This document shows, one piece after another, positions 25,305-36,452 of a stretch of DNA of 64,000 bases. A program made the position numbers and the translations under genes. The DNA is from Combretum micranthum (taxonomy: Eukaryota; Streptophyta; Magnoliopsida; Myrtales; Combretaceae): the NCBI GenBank assembly GCA_024138025.1, contig JAMXBD010000403.1:124001-188000 (forward strand), written 5' to 3'. The notes below the pieces were generated by a model that did not search any database, had not been told where the DNA came from, and was given only the letters and a program-made list of their open reading frames with translations. How positions within the stretch are numbered: the first letter of the stretch is position 1; the number at the start of each line of letters is the position of its first letter.

Positions 25305-27896
25305 TGTAGACACCTCATTTTGACATTCTTTTTGTCAAAATAAATACTTAGTTTAGTATATACATAATTAAAATAATTGAATTTTGCAAATTATAAATGT
25401 CAAAGCTAGGAATGAAGATTAAATTAATTTAATAGAAATGAATATATATGATAGTATAATTTTCGTTTTTGTATAAAAAAAAACGCTGTTCATCGTCTTC
25501 TAGCTTTGGCCGCCCGATGGGCAATGTTTGAGACCATTTTTGGCTCTATTTTCGACCCGTCTTTTACAAACCAAGCACGTTTCTTAAAAATAGGCGCGGA
25601 GTAGTTTATGTCGTATAAAATTTAGTTGTTTCATCAAGAAGAAGGATTAAAATTTGAATTCGAAAATTAAAAAAAACTCGTTTTTAGTTTCCGAAAAAAA
25701 TGCAAAATCTGAGATTTTGTTAATGACAGTTGTTTAACGTTCAAAATCATAACGGTAAGACAGCTATTTGTGATAATTGACCATTTTTTTACGTTAATGA
25801 CAACTAATTAATAGTTGTAATTTTTTTTTTTCGGATTAAAAATAAACAGCCGCAAATTTAACTCTATAAATAGAAGAAGAAAAAACGAAAATAGGGGACA
25901 CAAAAAGAAAGAAAGAAAAATCAAACAAGCATTTTATATTCAGGAAGACGAGAGCTTTCATTTCCCTAAGTTGATTGTTGACGAGAATCACCGCCGCAAT
26001 CTGAGTTTGCTGGGGTGAACTGACCCATCGGAGCTCCGATCCAATATCTGTTGTCCAGACGCGCGACTCCAGGGTTTACACTCTCAAATATTGCTCTCAC
26101 TTTATACCTTTGCTATTCTGCCCAGTCCAACCAGAGCTCGCCGTCCCCTGAACCACCGGAGCTTTGACCAATTTCCTTCCCTGCACGCACGTCATCCCCA
26201 GATTCGAACAAGTAAAATTTCCTCTTTTGTCTATTTTTAAATGCAATAGTCGTATGTATTGATAATATTTTATTTAGACAACGTTATTTTAATAGCAAAA
26301 GGAAAATAATAATAAAATAAGAAGCTTTTGTCTTTAATAATTGTGATAACAATGGTAAGAGGTGTTGTCTTGTTTCAGAAGTTTAAAAATATGAGCATGT
26401 GCAATTAATGATGATAACATATTGATAAAAATATATATATATTTTCCATAAAATAATTTTTTACACTATATATATTGTTAATGTAATATTCCTATAGTCG
26501 ACGTACGACTAATATAGTTATTAACTTTTGTGATTGCAGATTATATGTATAATTAAAAGTTGCACGTTTATATGCACTTTATTAATAAAAATGTCATGCT
26601 TACAACATAAAGAACCATAACTAGAGATATTTGATCAAGTCTTATATTGGTATGCAGTAAAGGCATCTCTTCATAATAAAATAATAATATTTTCTATTTT
26701 TTGTCTTTCCATTGCGGTATGTATATATATATATATATGTATGTATATTGTTTCATGGTATAAAAGTTCTTTTTCCATGTAGATATGAGGTTTCATGAGC
26801 AAAGATTGCCTTTGGGAATTAATCTATATATATAACTCTGCCCGTAATGATATGTGTATGCATCATAAATTTTTGAGTAGTTTTAATTTAATGTTCAGTA
26901 ATATGATTTTATTAACATATGTCCCACCCTCATGAATATGTACATTTAAACGATACTAAAAAAAAAAAGAAAAAAAAACTTTTTATGGTATTCTATTAGT
27001 ATAAGTCCTTAATTGGTATCTTGTTCAGTAGAGATTTTATGAATGTTGAAGTAACTATATGCATGAATGGATTTCCATTATGATTTAATATTTGTTGACC
27101 ATAACATGAAATTTCTTGTTCAAATTTTTGTCACCTAGAAAAATCCGAATTTTCCATAAAATTGCTAAAACCTAACTTAATAGATTTAGGGTTCATGTTA
27201 AAAGATATGTATATATTTTTCATAAAATTAACAAACTTAATGAACTTAAAGCGAAAAGATTTCGAAAAATTTTAAAATTAACCAACAAACTAAATTTTTC
27301 TAAAAGAACTACGTGTGGTCTGATCCCGATTAGCGGATACGTAGGCACCTAAATGGGCGACTTAAAATATGTAAAAAATTATTTTTGTGAATTTATTTGA
27401 TTTGTTTAGTTTAGAATATATGAATATTGATAGAATTTGATAAGATTTGATTAATTTGAATATTTTGAGTTTTTAGATTATATATGATTATCGATGGAAT
27501 TTGATTAGTATTCTTGTGCATATTAGACATATGTTTAGTTAATTAAATTTGATAAATAATTTAGATTTTAAATTAGGGTTTAAAATAAAAATTTAAATAT
27601 GGAAAGTTAAAGTGGTAACCGTTTAGGTTTTAATAGGTTAGCCCCCGAACTCAAGTTAATTTCTGGTTTTCGTTTTTCAAAAAACGATTTTTTTCGCAGA
27701 TCAGTAGCAAAACCAAAATCAACCTACCCATTGGTTTTGGTTTATTTTTTCTCTCGACTTTAGTCGAGTGACGACTCCAAAATATTTTTAAAAAAAATTC
27801 AAAATTTCCTTTAATTCTTAGTCGAGGATTCGTATTGAATGGGTTAGGGTTTAGTACGAATCGGATTAAAGGAAATTGAAAAAACCAGGCTCGACA
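25305..27896 (+). repeat. Ogre 5' LTR
   Basis: 2592 bp, TGTAGACACC..CTCGACA. In the first 255 bp I count about six substitutions and a few indels against the 3' LTR. A TATAAATAG box lies at 25865-25873 and a (TA)n run near 26720. Confidence 0.95.
25865..25873 (+). promoter_or_regulatory. LTR TATA box
   Basis: TATAAATAG followed by a purine-rich leader; conserved in the 3' LTR at 51332-51340. It probably marks the U3/R region of the Ogre LTR. Confidence 0.65.
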
Positions 27897-27899
27897 GCT

Positions 27900-27919
27900 T
27901 GGCGACTCCACTGGGGACC
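27900..27919 (+). other. Ogre primer-binding site
   Basis: TGGCGACTCCACTGGGGACC, three bases after the LTR. This is the form found in Ogre elements and attributed to the 3' end of tRNA-Arg. Confidence 0.85.
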
Positions 27920-28492
27920 TTTTTAGAGGGCTAGCCACTTTATGCTTTTCATATATAAATTGTTTTCTCTTTAAAATATCTTGTATATTTGTAGATATTT
28001 GTACTAACCGTGTGCTTATGTGCAGATATTATCTATATAGAGTCAGTAGAGGGCATATTTACTTTTGAAAAAAAAAAATGTGTGCTAGATGTGGTCAAAC
28101 CCGAGACACCTTAGGTAAACTTAGGACGGGAGGCACCAATAGGTCTCCGGTGTTGTGATTACCCACCATTCGAGACACAAATTAGCCTCCCACTCCAGTT
28201 AATGTGGCCCATGGCCCATTAATTGGGGGACCTTTAGAACCCACCCTTCTTGCATCCACTACATGAAGGAGATGATGATCAAGCTTTGTGGCTAATCAAA
28301 ATGTTTTTCAAAATTGCTTTACAAAACAAAAGCTGAATTTATGGGAGTTAACTTTTCCTTGTAATCCGTTATGTAAATGTGTCTTGTAAAATCCTTGTAA
28401 CCCCATTTTTGTATTTGTATTCAGTTTAGTGTACCATGTAAATGTATATACCGTGTTGTAACACATCTCTTTGTAATAGGTAGAATAAAGAA
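27920..28492 (+). other. Ogre leader (5' UTR)
   Basis: Untranslated leader between primer site and ORF1, with a 'gggaggcacc..ggtctccggtg' region near 28130. No ORF. Confidence 0.7.
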
Positions 28493-29910
28493 ATGGCAGA
28501 TAGTATGTGGGCCCGTCTTACTTCCGAGATCCATGTTCATGAGCCTACTAGTCCAATACCCATTTTGAGCAAGTAGTTACAAACTTTCAAGCCAGAACAA
28601 AGAAGATTTATTGAAGACCGTTTGGGACCTATTCTTTCTCTACCAAAGGTCCAGGTCCCCATTCATCTTTTTAGGGCCTTGGTTTACTTATGGAACGTTG
28701 ATGAAGCCGCCTTTTGCCTTGGTGAGCACACTTTGAGTCCCACTATTGAGGAATACACGAGGCTTCTTCAAGCTCCACAAACTCATACGGGAATATATAC
28801 TCCTCAACTTAGTAAAGGGCCGATCAACTTGTTCAACTCCTTTTTAGGGATTAAGAAGACTGATGTGTCTAAAGCCCTCAAGAATTGCAATTTGGTCTCC
28901 ATCCGGCTTTCTGATTTATTCAAGTGGTTTGGATCTCCAAATAGTTACAAGGACAATAGGCCTATCTTCTGTGGAGGCGTAGTAGCATGGGAGCAAAATC
29001 GCATCAACGCCTTTATAGCTGCCGTATTCAGTACTATCCTCTTCCCGAATGGGGACCTTTTCATCTACTATCGGGTATTAGAATTAGTGGACCAGTTTTT
29101 AGCAGGAAAGTCTTATATCCCGGCCTTGCTCACTGAACAAAATAGATCTCTCAACCATTTGAAGAAAAGAGGCCATGGAAGTTCAAGTCTAGTATGGCAC
29201 TCTTAATAACATGGTTGGCAAGCCACACTAGAGATTATGGGAGCAATTTGAGTCTAGCTTGCCACATTAGAGATAGTTATGATCTTATTTTAAGCTTTAG
29301 TGAAAGAGTTCGCATTCAAGATCTTCCAAGGACCGATGAGCAGGTACACTTACTCCAAGATCTAGAAGCTCACAATTTCCTTTGGGTTGCTAAATGGTTC
29401 CATTCTCCTATGGTAATAACCGAATGTAGAGAATTTGCGGCAATTCCATTGATTGGTTTGACCGGGTCTACGGGATATTATCCGGCTCGTGTGATAAGAC
29501 AATATGGGGCACTTCAAGATATAACTAGCAAGCCATCATTAAAGAAGTTTACTATGGAGTATGATGACTCGAGTTTTCCTTCGGCACAAAAAGAGAGAAG
29601 GCTAGGGTTGATAAGAGCTAAATGGGAGACAAGAGAAATCAAGACGATCTACATGATAGACCCCATTAATACTGAGACAAAGAAATACCGAGCCACTAAA
29701 GAATACATCCTCAGCCAAAGGGTAAAGGTGAACGAGTTGGAATTTCAAGATCCTGAGATGATGAAGAAGGATCGAGAGATGGAAAAGGAAGTTCAAGATT
29801 CTCAAGGCAAGGTTCAAGCACTTGAAGCTAAACCAAGGATGGCAAAAAGGACTATTAAGGAGCTGAAGGACCGTTCAGAGTGTCCTAGCAAGATTAGGCG
29901 TTTGGTTTAG
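28493..29910 (+). pseudogene. Ogre ORF1 (protein of unknown function), broken
   Basis: The reading frame starts at ATG 28493 (MADSMWARL), meets a TAG at 28574, and is open again from 28577 to about 29190, where a one-base shift moves it into the frame ending at 29910. Blocks include PIHLFRALVYLWNV, TLSPTIEEYTRLLQAP, WEQNRINAFIAAVF and NGDLFIYY. The last 90 residues are highly charged and probably coiled-coil (EKEVQDSQGKVQALEAK). This matches the extra protein that Ogre elements encode upstream of gag (DUF7745-like); its role is unknown. One stop and one frameshift make it inactive unless they are assembly errors. Confidence 0.8.
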
Positions 29911-30311
29911 GATGAATTTTCTTTGTTTAGCTTTTCGGTTTTGTCATGTTTAGGTCATGTATTTGACTCCTTGAGTAAATTCAGCTTTAATGAAATAAAA
30001 TGGTTTTTTGCTACAAAGTTTCATCTTCATCTCAGTTTACATGTGCATGCGTTTTTCTTTTCCATATATATATTTTGTCTCTACATGTTCTTGTATATTC
30101 TTTGCTACCCGTTTATTTGTTTTTATGTATATATTAACCGCTAACCGTTTGCTTATTTTGTTGAGAATCATATAATAAATATATAATAATATATACATTT
30201 TCTTCTCTAAACTATGGAAATTTTGTTTTTGAATAAAACAGTTTCTAAAAGATAGCTCCTAAACGGTCAGACCCGGTTCGAAGTCCGATCATCACTAGGT
30301 CTAAATCCAGA
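29911..30311 (+). other. ORF1-gag spacer of the Ogre
   Basis: Non-coding, T-rich spacer. A 73-codon ORF at 29923 is low-complexity and not supported. Confidence 0.6.
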
Positions 30312-30340
30312 ATGGCTAGCAACAACGACCATAATTCTGG
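30312..30340 (+). pseudogene. First 29 bases of Ogre gag, cut by the Athila insertion
   Basis: ATG at 30312 (MASNNDHNS, then two bases of codon 10). The frame continues at 42829 after the nested element, once the TCTGG duplication at 42824-42828 is discounted. Bases 30336-30340 are the left copy of that duplication. Confidence 0.85.
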
Positions 30341-31754
30341 TGATGTAGATCGTATCAACTCTTAAATTTATGATCCAAATTAACTCTTACGACCTTTAGC
30401 AGTGTACCTATCTATAGTTGTATAGGGTCAACGGATATCGTCCACAAGGATCTTTAAGACAATTACTAGAATTAACCGGTTTTCCACTATTTAGCAAATC
30501 TAATTAAATGCATTTATTACTAACAACTTGCTTCATATTAACTAATTAATTCGCAATCAATGTATATTCACAACCTTAATAATTCAACAATCACAAAACA
30601 ATACCCTAGATCTTGATACACCACTATCCCTATCAATCTTATTAATAACATTCATAATGCAGCACGTGTTCTTGAATTGCAGGAACCCTAATCTCATTAA
30701 TCTCTTTCTCAAGATAATTAAATCCTAACCCTATATGTCTAATGGAAATCTCTTCCTCACTAGATGCATATAAAGGTTGCATTAATGATCATAATTCCTC
30801 ATAAAGATAAATTCTTGATGCAAAAGATTCATGTAATCTATCTCTAGATTTACATTCAAACCCTTCTACTCATGCTAGATCTTTCCTATTAATTAATCCG
30901 TCGATTCAATTAACAAGAATCATACAATAATCTAATATTGCGCATATACTAGATTAAAACAATCAAGCAACATGAATAGATCCAAGAACAAGAACTTCAT
31001 TCAACAAATCAATTCAATCCACATTAGGGTTAGGGTTTCTCAAAATCTAGGCATATAGATCTAAGCTTCCATTGTAAAATAATTGCAAATATAAACCATG
31101 GAAGAATAATCATAAAACATGATGATTACACCCTTTAACCAACAATCTTGTGATGGAAAATTATTAGTTCCTCTTCTTCTCGTATGTCTTCTCTCCTAGG
31201 GTTTCTTCTCTTCCATTCAGTCTCCCCAACAAAGAGTGGTTGGATCTATTTATAAAAGATGGATTTGTCTTCTACACGGGCATTCTACACAGGACGTGTT
31301 CGGGGCCGTGTTGCTTCCTCATGTCGGCTATTTCCTCGGATTTGTTACGAATTGGAGTCCTACACAAGCCCGATCACAGCCTGTGTTGAGAAGTCGTGTA
31401 TGTTCCATAAAGCATTCTGTCCATTTCTTATCTCTAATATAAGCATCCAACATAGCTCGTGTTGCTTCCTTATGTTCTTTACAATAGCTTGCTGTACATT
31501 TTTCAAGGCCAACACTAGCATTCAACACAGCTTGTGTTGAAATCTCATGTATGCTGAAATTCTTCACTTTGCACTTTCTTCATCAAAACTTGTTGTAATT
31601 CATCAAAACATCTCCATAATGCTTATTATCTCCTCTTAATCCTGAAATTAACATATTACTCAAATCAGTATCCTTTTCTACAATTATTCACATAAAAATC
31701 ACTATAATATCATACTAAAACCATGTGAATAATTAGGGTATTTTGTACTTATCA
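30341..31754 (-). repeat. Athila 3' LTR (full length, 1414 bp)
   Basis: Nearly identical to 42003-42823 over the shared part, plus about 600 bp that the other LTR lacks (31096-31696). The extra part contains a minus-strand TATA box (31246-31258) and several repeats of the type ACACGGGC..GTGTTCG. Confidence 0.95.
31246..31258 (-). promoter_or_regulatory. TATA box of the Athila LTR
   Basis: The minus strand reads CTTTTATAAATAG. It lies in the segment missing from the 5' LTR, so the 5' LTR lacks this promoter element. Confidence 0.7.
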
Positions 31755-31767
31755 AACTTCCCCACAC
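31755..31767 (-). other. Athila polypurine tract
   Basis: GTGTGGGGAAGTT on the minus strand, directly before the 3' LTR. Confidence 0.75.
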
Positions 31768-31773
31768 TTAACC

Positions 31774-31795
31774 GTTTGCTTGTCCTCAAGCAAAC
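31774..31795. repeat. Perfect hairpin next to the purine tract
   Basis: Arms GTTTGCTTG and CAAGCAAAC (9 bp, no mismatch) around the loop TCCT, six bases from the purine tract. Confidence 0.9.
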
Positions 31796-33393
31796 AACTA
31801 AGGATAAAGAAATCCATCATCAATTATACTCAAAATTTCAATTCAATAAAATTCAACATAGCACTCTTCCAATACTTCAATAGTGATTTAGCAGTGCCCC
31901 CACTCAAACCTATCATACTTGTACTTGGCATACTATAATAAAATTTTTAAGATTAATCCAAAGTAAACCAAATTATTACCCTTGCCATTTAAGAACCACT
32001 TCCGAGTCATAAAAGAAATAGAAGTCAATCAAAGCAAAAGCGGCTTAATTGTGTTCCACCACTAATTAGAGAGTATATGACATTCAATAACCTCTTCAAA
32101 CTTAGCAACCTAGAGCAAAAGTATATGGTATCTATCAATCCCCTAGATTATTTTCTTTTATTTCAATTTCCCATAAATTCCCTTAATAGCCTTCAGAGGG
32201 ACGGAGTTTAACCCGTATCTTTTCATTTTTCCTCTGGACGGGGTGTAGCCCGCTTCTTTTCAGCTTTTCTATTTCATTTCCGCACTTCTCGTTATAGTGA
32301 GATCATTGAGTCGATACATCCCGGATTCATCATCCAAGTGACCAGGTTTTAAAGGGACCCCAACGAACTCTCCTTCACTTTAACATTCAAGCTTGGATAC
32401 TCTTAACTCGGTTTCCCAAGTCAGCGGAGTAAAAGTTCTTGTGATTCATCAATTGTTTTAAAGAATTATATAGTCAATAGCGGGGTCAGACTTCGCTCTT
32501 CTGAGGGACCAAAGCCCGCCCATATTGACTAATGTTTAACATTCCATTTAACACAACTGATTCAATTTCATTTCATTCCAAAGAAATCGTTCAAAAAGAA
32601 TCACTAAGTGATTGGTTTCATATACCCCTTTCACCAAAGGTTAGAAAAGTTTTCAAGATTCTTGAAAAACTAAATATACTAACTAACAAGCTTAGGAACA
32701 CAACCATTTAACTTTAACAAGGGACTTCAACATCCTTCACAACTTAAGATTTGATCATTAAATAGTAAGTAAATTTGCTCCACTTAGATTTCATCTTAAA
32801 ACTTTAACTAGGTAAACCAATTACAAAATAGAGTGAGTAAGGCACATCAAATCACTTCCAATTGATAATTGAATGCTAAATTTCCTTTGATTAAGTACAA
32901 TTTCAAGATTCTTGAAATATGTGAACTTTCAATCTCATAAGTACTCATAAGTAGGGGAAACTTGATTAGCATTTGTTAAAAGTTAGATAGCTTATAATAC
33001 CCCAAAAATTTAATTTCCTTCCTTAAACTTCCCCACACTTTAAGATAGACATTGACCTCAATGTCGTTGATGATATCACAGCCCAAAGGAAACTTGAAAA
33101 GAAAGGAAAAAAAAAAAAATGAAAAGAACTGAAACTTCCCCGAGTTTAGAAGAATGTAGTGGGGCAGCAAGTATAAGCGAAGGGAAGAAAAAGAATGCAA
33201 GGAGTATCCGCATTGATCAGCCGCAAAAGAGGATGGAGAACCCATAGTCATTCTTGCTGCAGGGAAAAAGAAGAAGGTAAAAGGAAACTAGAAAACTAAA
33301 GAACTAACTAAACTAAAATATCCCATAGTCCTGCAAGAAAAAGTAAGCATCAAAATCAAAAGATATTCGGTAGTTCGTCATAACAAAAAGAAA
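31796..33393 (-). other. Athila 3' non-coding region
   Basis: No ORF of note. Contains GGACGG-type and 'aagcccgcc' GC-rich words near 32200-32520 and a poly-A run near 33110. Confidence 0.6.
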
Positions 33394-34876
33394 TCAGTTG
33401 TCCGGATCCTCATCATCATCTCCATCATCATCTCCATCATCATCTCCCTCCTCTTGCTCCGACTCATCTCCCACTGCCGGATCAGATTCGTCGTCCGCTT
33501 CCTGATCATCATACTCAGCGGACTCGGCCACTTCTTCACTCTCCGATGACAGCTCGGCTGAGGTGTCCTTTGCTGGTTCTTTCCTATGCCATTTAGGGGA
33601 AACTGCTGTAGGCGCTGAGCTGGGAATGTGCCCTTCATCCTCGGATGAACTGATGTAAGTGGGGAGATCAGCGGGTGTCGGTCTCATACATCTCGCCATA
33701 CCCTGTAAAAAATTTATCACATAAGCTCTGAATTTCTTGGCCTTCTTTCTCTCCTTTTGCATATCTGCTTCCATCCTAGCCAAGCGTTGGTCGGCATCAG
33801 CTGGAACCTGAGACGTCGAGGCGCCTGGGGTGGTGTATGGTCTGAGGAAAGGGGGAGTGGAGTACATTCTTCTTGGAGTGCTGATCAATTTTTCTAGCCC
33901 CCACCCAGCAAATGGCCCATCAGTCACTCTAGTAATTGGAACAGGAGTGGCTCCTGTGGGTTCCTTGAAGATGTTCATCCCCTGCAAGAGTCGGGTGATG
34001 TAGCCGCCGCAGTAGATACCTTTAGACCGTGGATCGGAGGCTTGGCGATAGATATAATGAGCTAACTCCACTCCCACATTGATCTTGTACCGACTGGCAA
34101 TGCTATAGAGAAGGAAAAGCTCAAAATTGTTGACCACCCAGTGCTGCTTTTCCGAGCTCCAATTGTGTTGGCGAACATCCAATGGACGACCCTATAGTGG
34201 ACATTGCGCATGGAGGAGGACTTGGATTTGAAGGGAATAATCCATATCCGACTCACAAAGGACTTTCCATAGTCAATTTGTGTAGCTCCCTGGGGCCAAC
34301 TGTTTGTGAGTTGTTGAAAGGCTTCGGATTGGGTCTCCTCCTCAGTAAGAGTCCCATGTACACACAAAATTTGTATAGAGGGACCTTATAATACTTTCCA
34401 TAAGCAAGGAAAGTGAGTGTACCATGGACGCCTTTGCTGAAATCTTTGTCATCCAAATCGAGTGTGGACAGGACTTCCACTGTAATGTCATGATAAGCGG
34501 GAGTGCGGATGTCAAAGAGTTTTTCCCACGGGCCGATGGAGAGCAGGTCCTTGATTTCGGCTTCAATTCCATAGTTCCTTATTAATTCCCAATCGACAAA
34601 GCGGTGAGCTCCGAAAGGTTTGGAAGATAGCCGAGCTTTTCTTTTCTTGCTCCAAGATTTGTCGGAGACATTCTTGTAATAGATCTCCGAGTCGGCTTTC
34701 TCCTGTAGGAGCTTTTGTTTCTTTTTGGATGGTTGAGTCTTGGTCTTGGCGGGGGTTGCTGGCTTTTTCGACTTCTTTGAGGTGGTTTTCTTGGAGCGAC
34801 TAGTTGTCGGTTTCTTTGAACTGGAGGGAGTTGTGGAAGGAGTGGGATTCTTAACGCAGACCTTCTTATGTCCCAT
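33394..34876 (-). pseudogene. ATHILA ORF-1-like protein (env position), frameshifted
   Basis: Starts at ATG 34874-34876 (MGHKKVCVKNP) with a Ser/Thr/Lys/Pro-rich basic N-terminus. A conserved part follows: AHRFVDWELIRNYG, PAYHDITVEVLSTLDLDD, VHGTLTFLAYGKYY. The frame shifts near 34360 (YGKSFVSRIWIIPFKS, VVHWMFANTIGAR), and again near 34170 into NNFELFLLYSIASRYKINVG, with a coiled-coil-like KERKKAKKF stretch and a very acidic Asp/Glu/Gly tail ending EDPDN. This matches the ATHILA ORF-1 family (PF03078), of unknown function. TTTTTCGCAG lies just before the ATG, consistent with a spliced subgenomic RNA (inference). Two frameshifts break the gene. Confidence 0.8.
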
Positions 34877-36452
34877 ATCTGCGAAAAATTTGGGACAAGT
34901 GAGTATCGTGAATCCACATGAGAACAATGCAATATCATTACTATGCAACAATGCAATGCATTCAAGTGATTGGATAAGCAATTTGCATTGTTGAAATACA
35001 ATGCACAATAGGAGCAAGATATTCGGATGAAATTGTTATCCTACACAGGCTGTGTAGGATGGTCGTGTATAACATCCAAAGTCAAATGAATGATCCAACA
35101 CGAATGCGCGAAAAATAGTCGTGTAAAAGCTTGTGTACAATTCTAGGATAGACTATAGATATCATGGCCGTTATAAAAGATTAGCATGCGTGGATCATCA
35201 TTACTCCTCAAGAGTTATCCTAAACAAAATTGCTTTCGAAACCCTAAGTAGTACAATTAAGGTGAATCACGTATGGAATCGTGAAGAAACATGCAAATCA
35301 AGATCCTATGGAAGACGAATTGCACAAGGAATATGAAAGCCCCAATTTATATCACAATTGAAAATTCATGATGAACCCTAGGATCTAGCAGATTAAGCGT
35401 TTATGATGCTCAAAATGGTTTATCACGATGGATAATCTCGTATAGCATGATAATTAACTAAGATTCATGACATGCAACTCAAAGAAAGTACAAGATCCCA
35501 CTATTGCAATAGTAATAATCCGAAGAACACGTGGGTAAAGCATGTGATTCATAGTGAAAAATTCCAAATGGACGAAAGAGAAACGGACAAGAATGATGAC
35601 GTACCTGTTGGGTGGAAGTGGTCCCTTGTAGTGTGAAACCATGGTGTGGTGGGGTAGTGTGGTTAGGTGAGTGGAGTGCTTTCGTGGTGGGAAAGGTGAA
35701 AATGAAAGGGAAAAGTGAAAGTGAAAAGTGCATGTGTTCTGTGCGTGGGGTATTTATATGATGCGTTTTGGGGTTGTACATAGGTTGTGTACACGGGCTG
35801 TGTTCGAGACCCGTGTATGGCTCAAAAATTGACCAGAATGGAGTTCTTAAATGCACCAGCATTGTACACTGGCTGTGTTCGACGCTCGTGTATGGGTCGA
35901 AAAATGGGCAGAACGCTCATGAGTGCTACACGAGCATCATACACGGGTTGTGTTCGAATCCCGTGTAGTGTTCCAAAAATTCCCAGATTGTTGCCTCTAA
36001 AGAAGTATGATCGAACACAGGCTGTGTGGATATCTCGTGTATGCTTCAGGAATCAGTCAGAATGTTTGTGTATGCTACACGAGCATTATACACGGGTTGT
36101 GTTCGATGCTTGTGTAGGAGTCAAAAATTGTGCATTAAGTGCAATCTGACGTGATGGTCGTGCAACGTTGTGTATTTTGAGTGATATACACAGGAAAAGA
36201 GAGACTTACCGCATTACCGTTCACAAATGTCCTTACCACGATCTTGGGTGCATCTTCCCCACACTTTGAGTGTGACCGCCGGTTCGAACGTGGGAGTCAC
36301 GAGTTACCTATATTATGAGGACAAATAGATTAGGGATAATACAAAAATTACTAAGAAAAAGGAACGAAATCTACCTAAGATGTACATGGGCTGCCTCCCA
36401 TGAAGCGCTGTTGTTTAACGTCGTTCGCTCGACGGCATGTGGCTAGCCATGG
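34877..36452 (-). other. Athila spacer between pol and ORF-1-like gene
   Basis: Non-coding, about 1.6 kb. Contains the hairpin repeats at 35785-36120 and a related unit near 35040. Plus-strand ORFs here (for example 35787-36149) come from the repeats. Confidence 0.7.
35785..36120. repeat. Five hairpin-forming repeats
   Basis: Units near 35789, 35866, 35941, 36004 and 36090 have the form ACACGGG, about 12 bases, CCCGTGTA. In the best units the 7-8 bp arms pair exactly; the middle contains TGTGTTCGA. Spacing is 63-86 bp. Looser relatives occur in the 3' LTR (31280-31540) and near 35045. Confidence 0.8.

Noticed and set aside
33394..34876. A true envelope glycoprotein gene
   Set aside because: No signal peptide, transmembrane segment or furin-like site seen; the conserved part matches ATHILA ORF-1 of unknown role.
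35787..36149. 120-codon plus-strand ORF with recurring YTGCVR
   Set aside because: Produced by the hairpin repeats of the Athila spacer, opposite to the element's coding strand.
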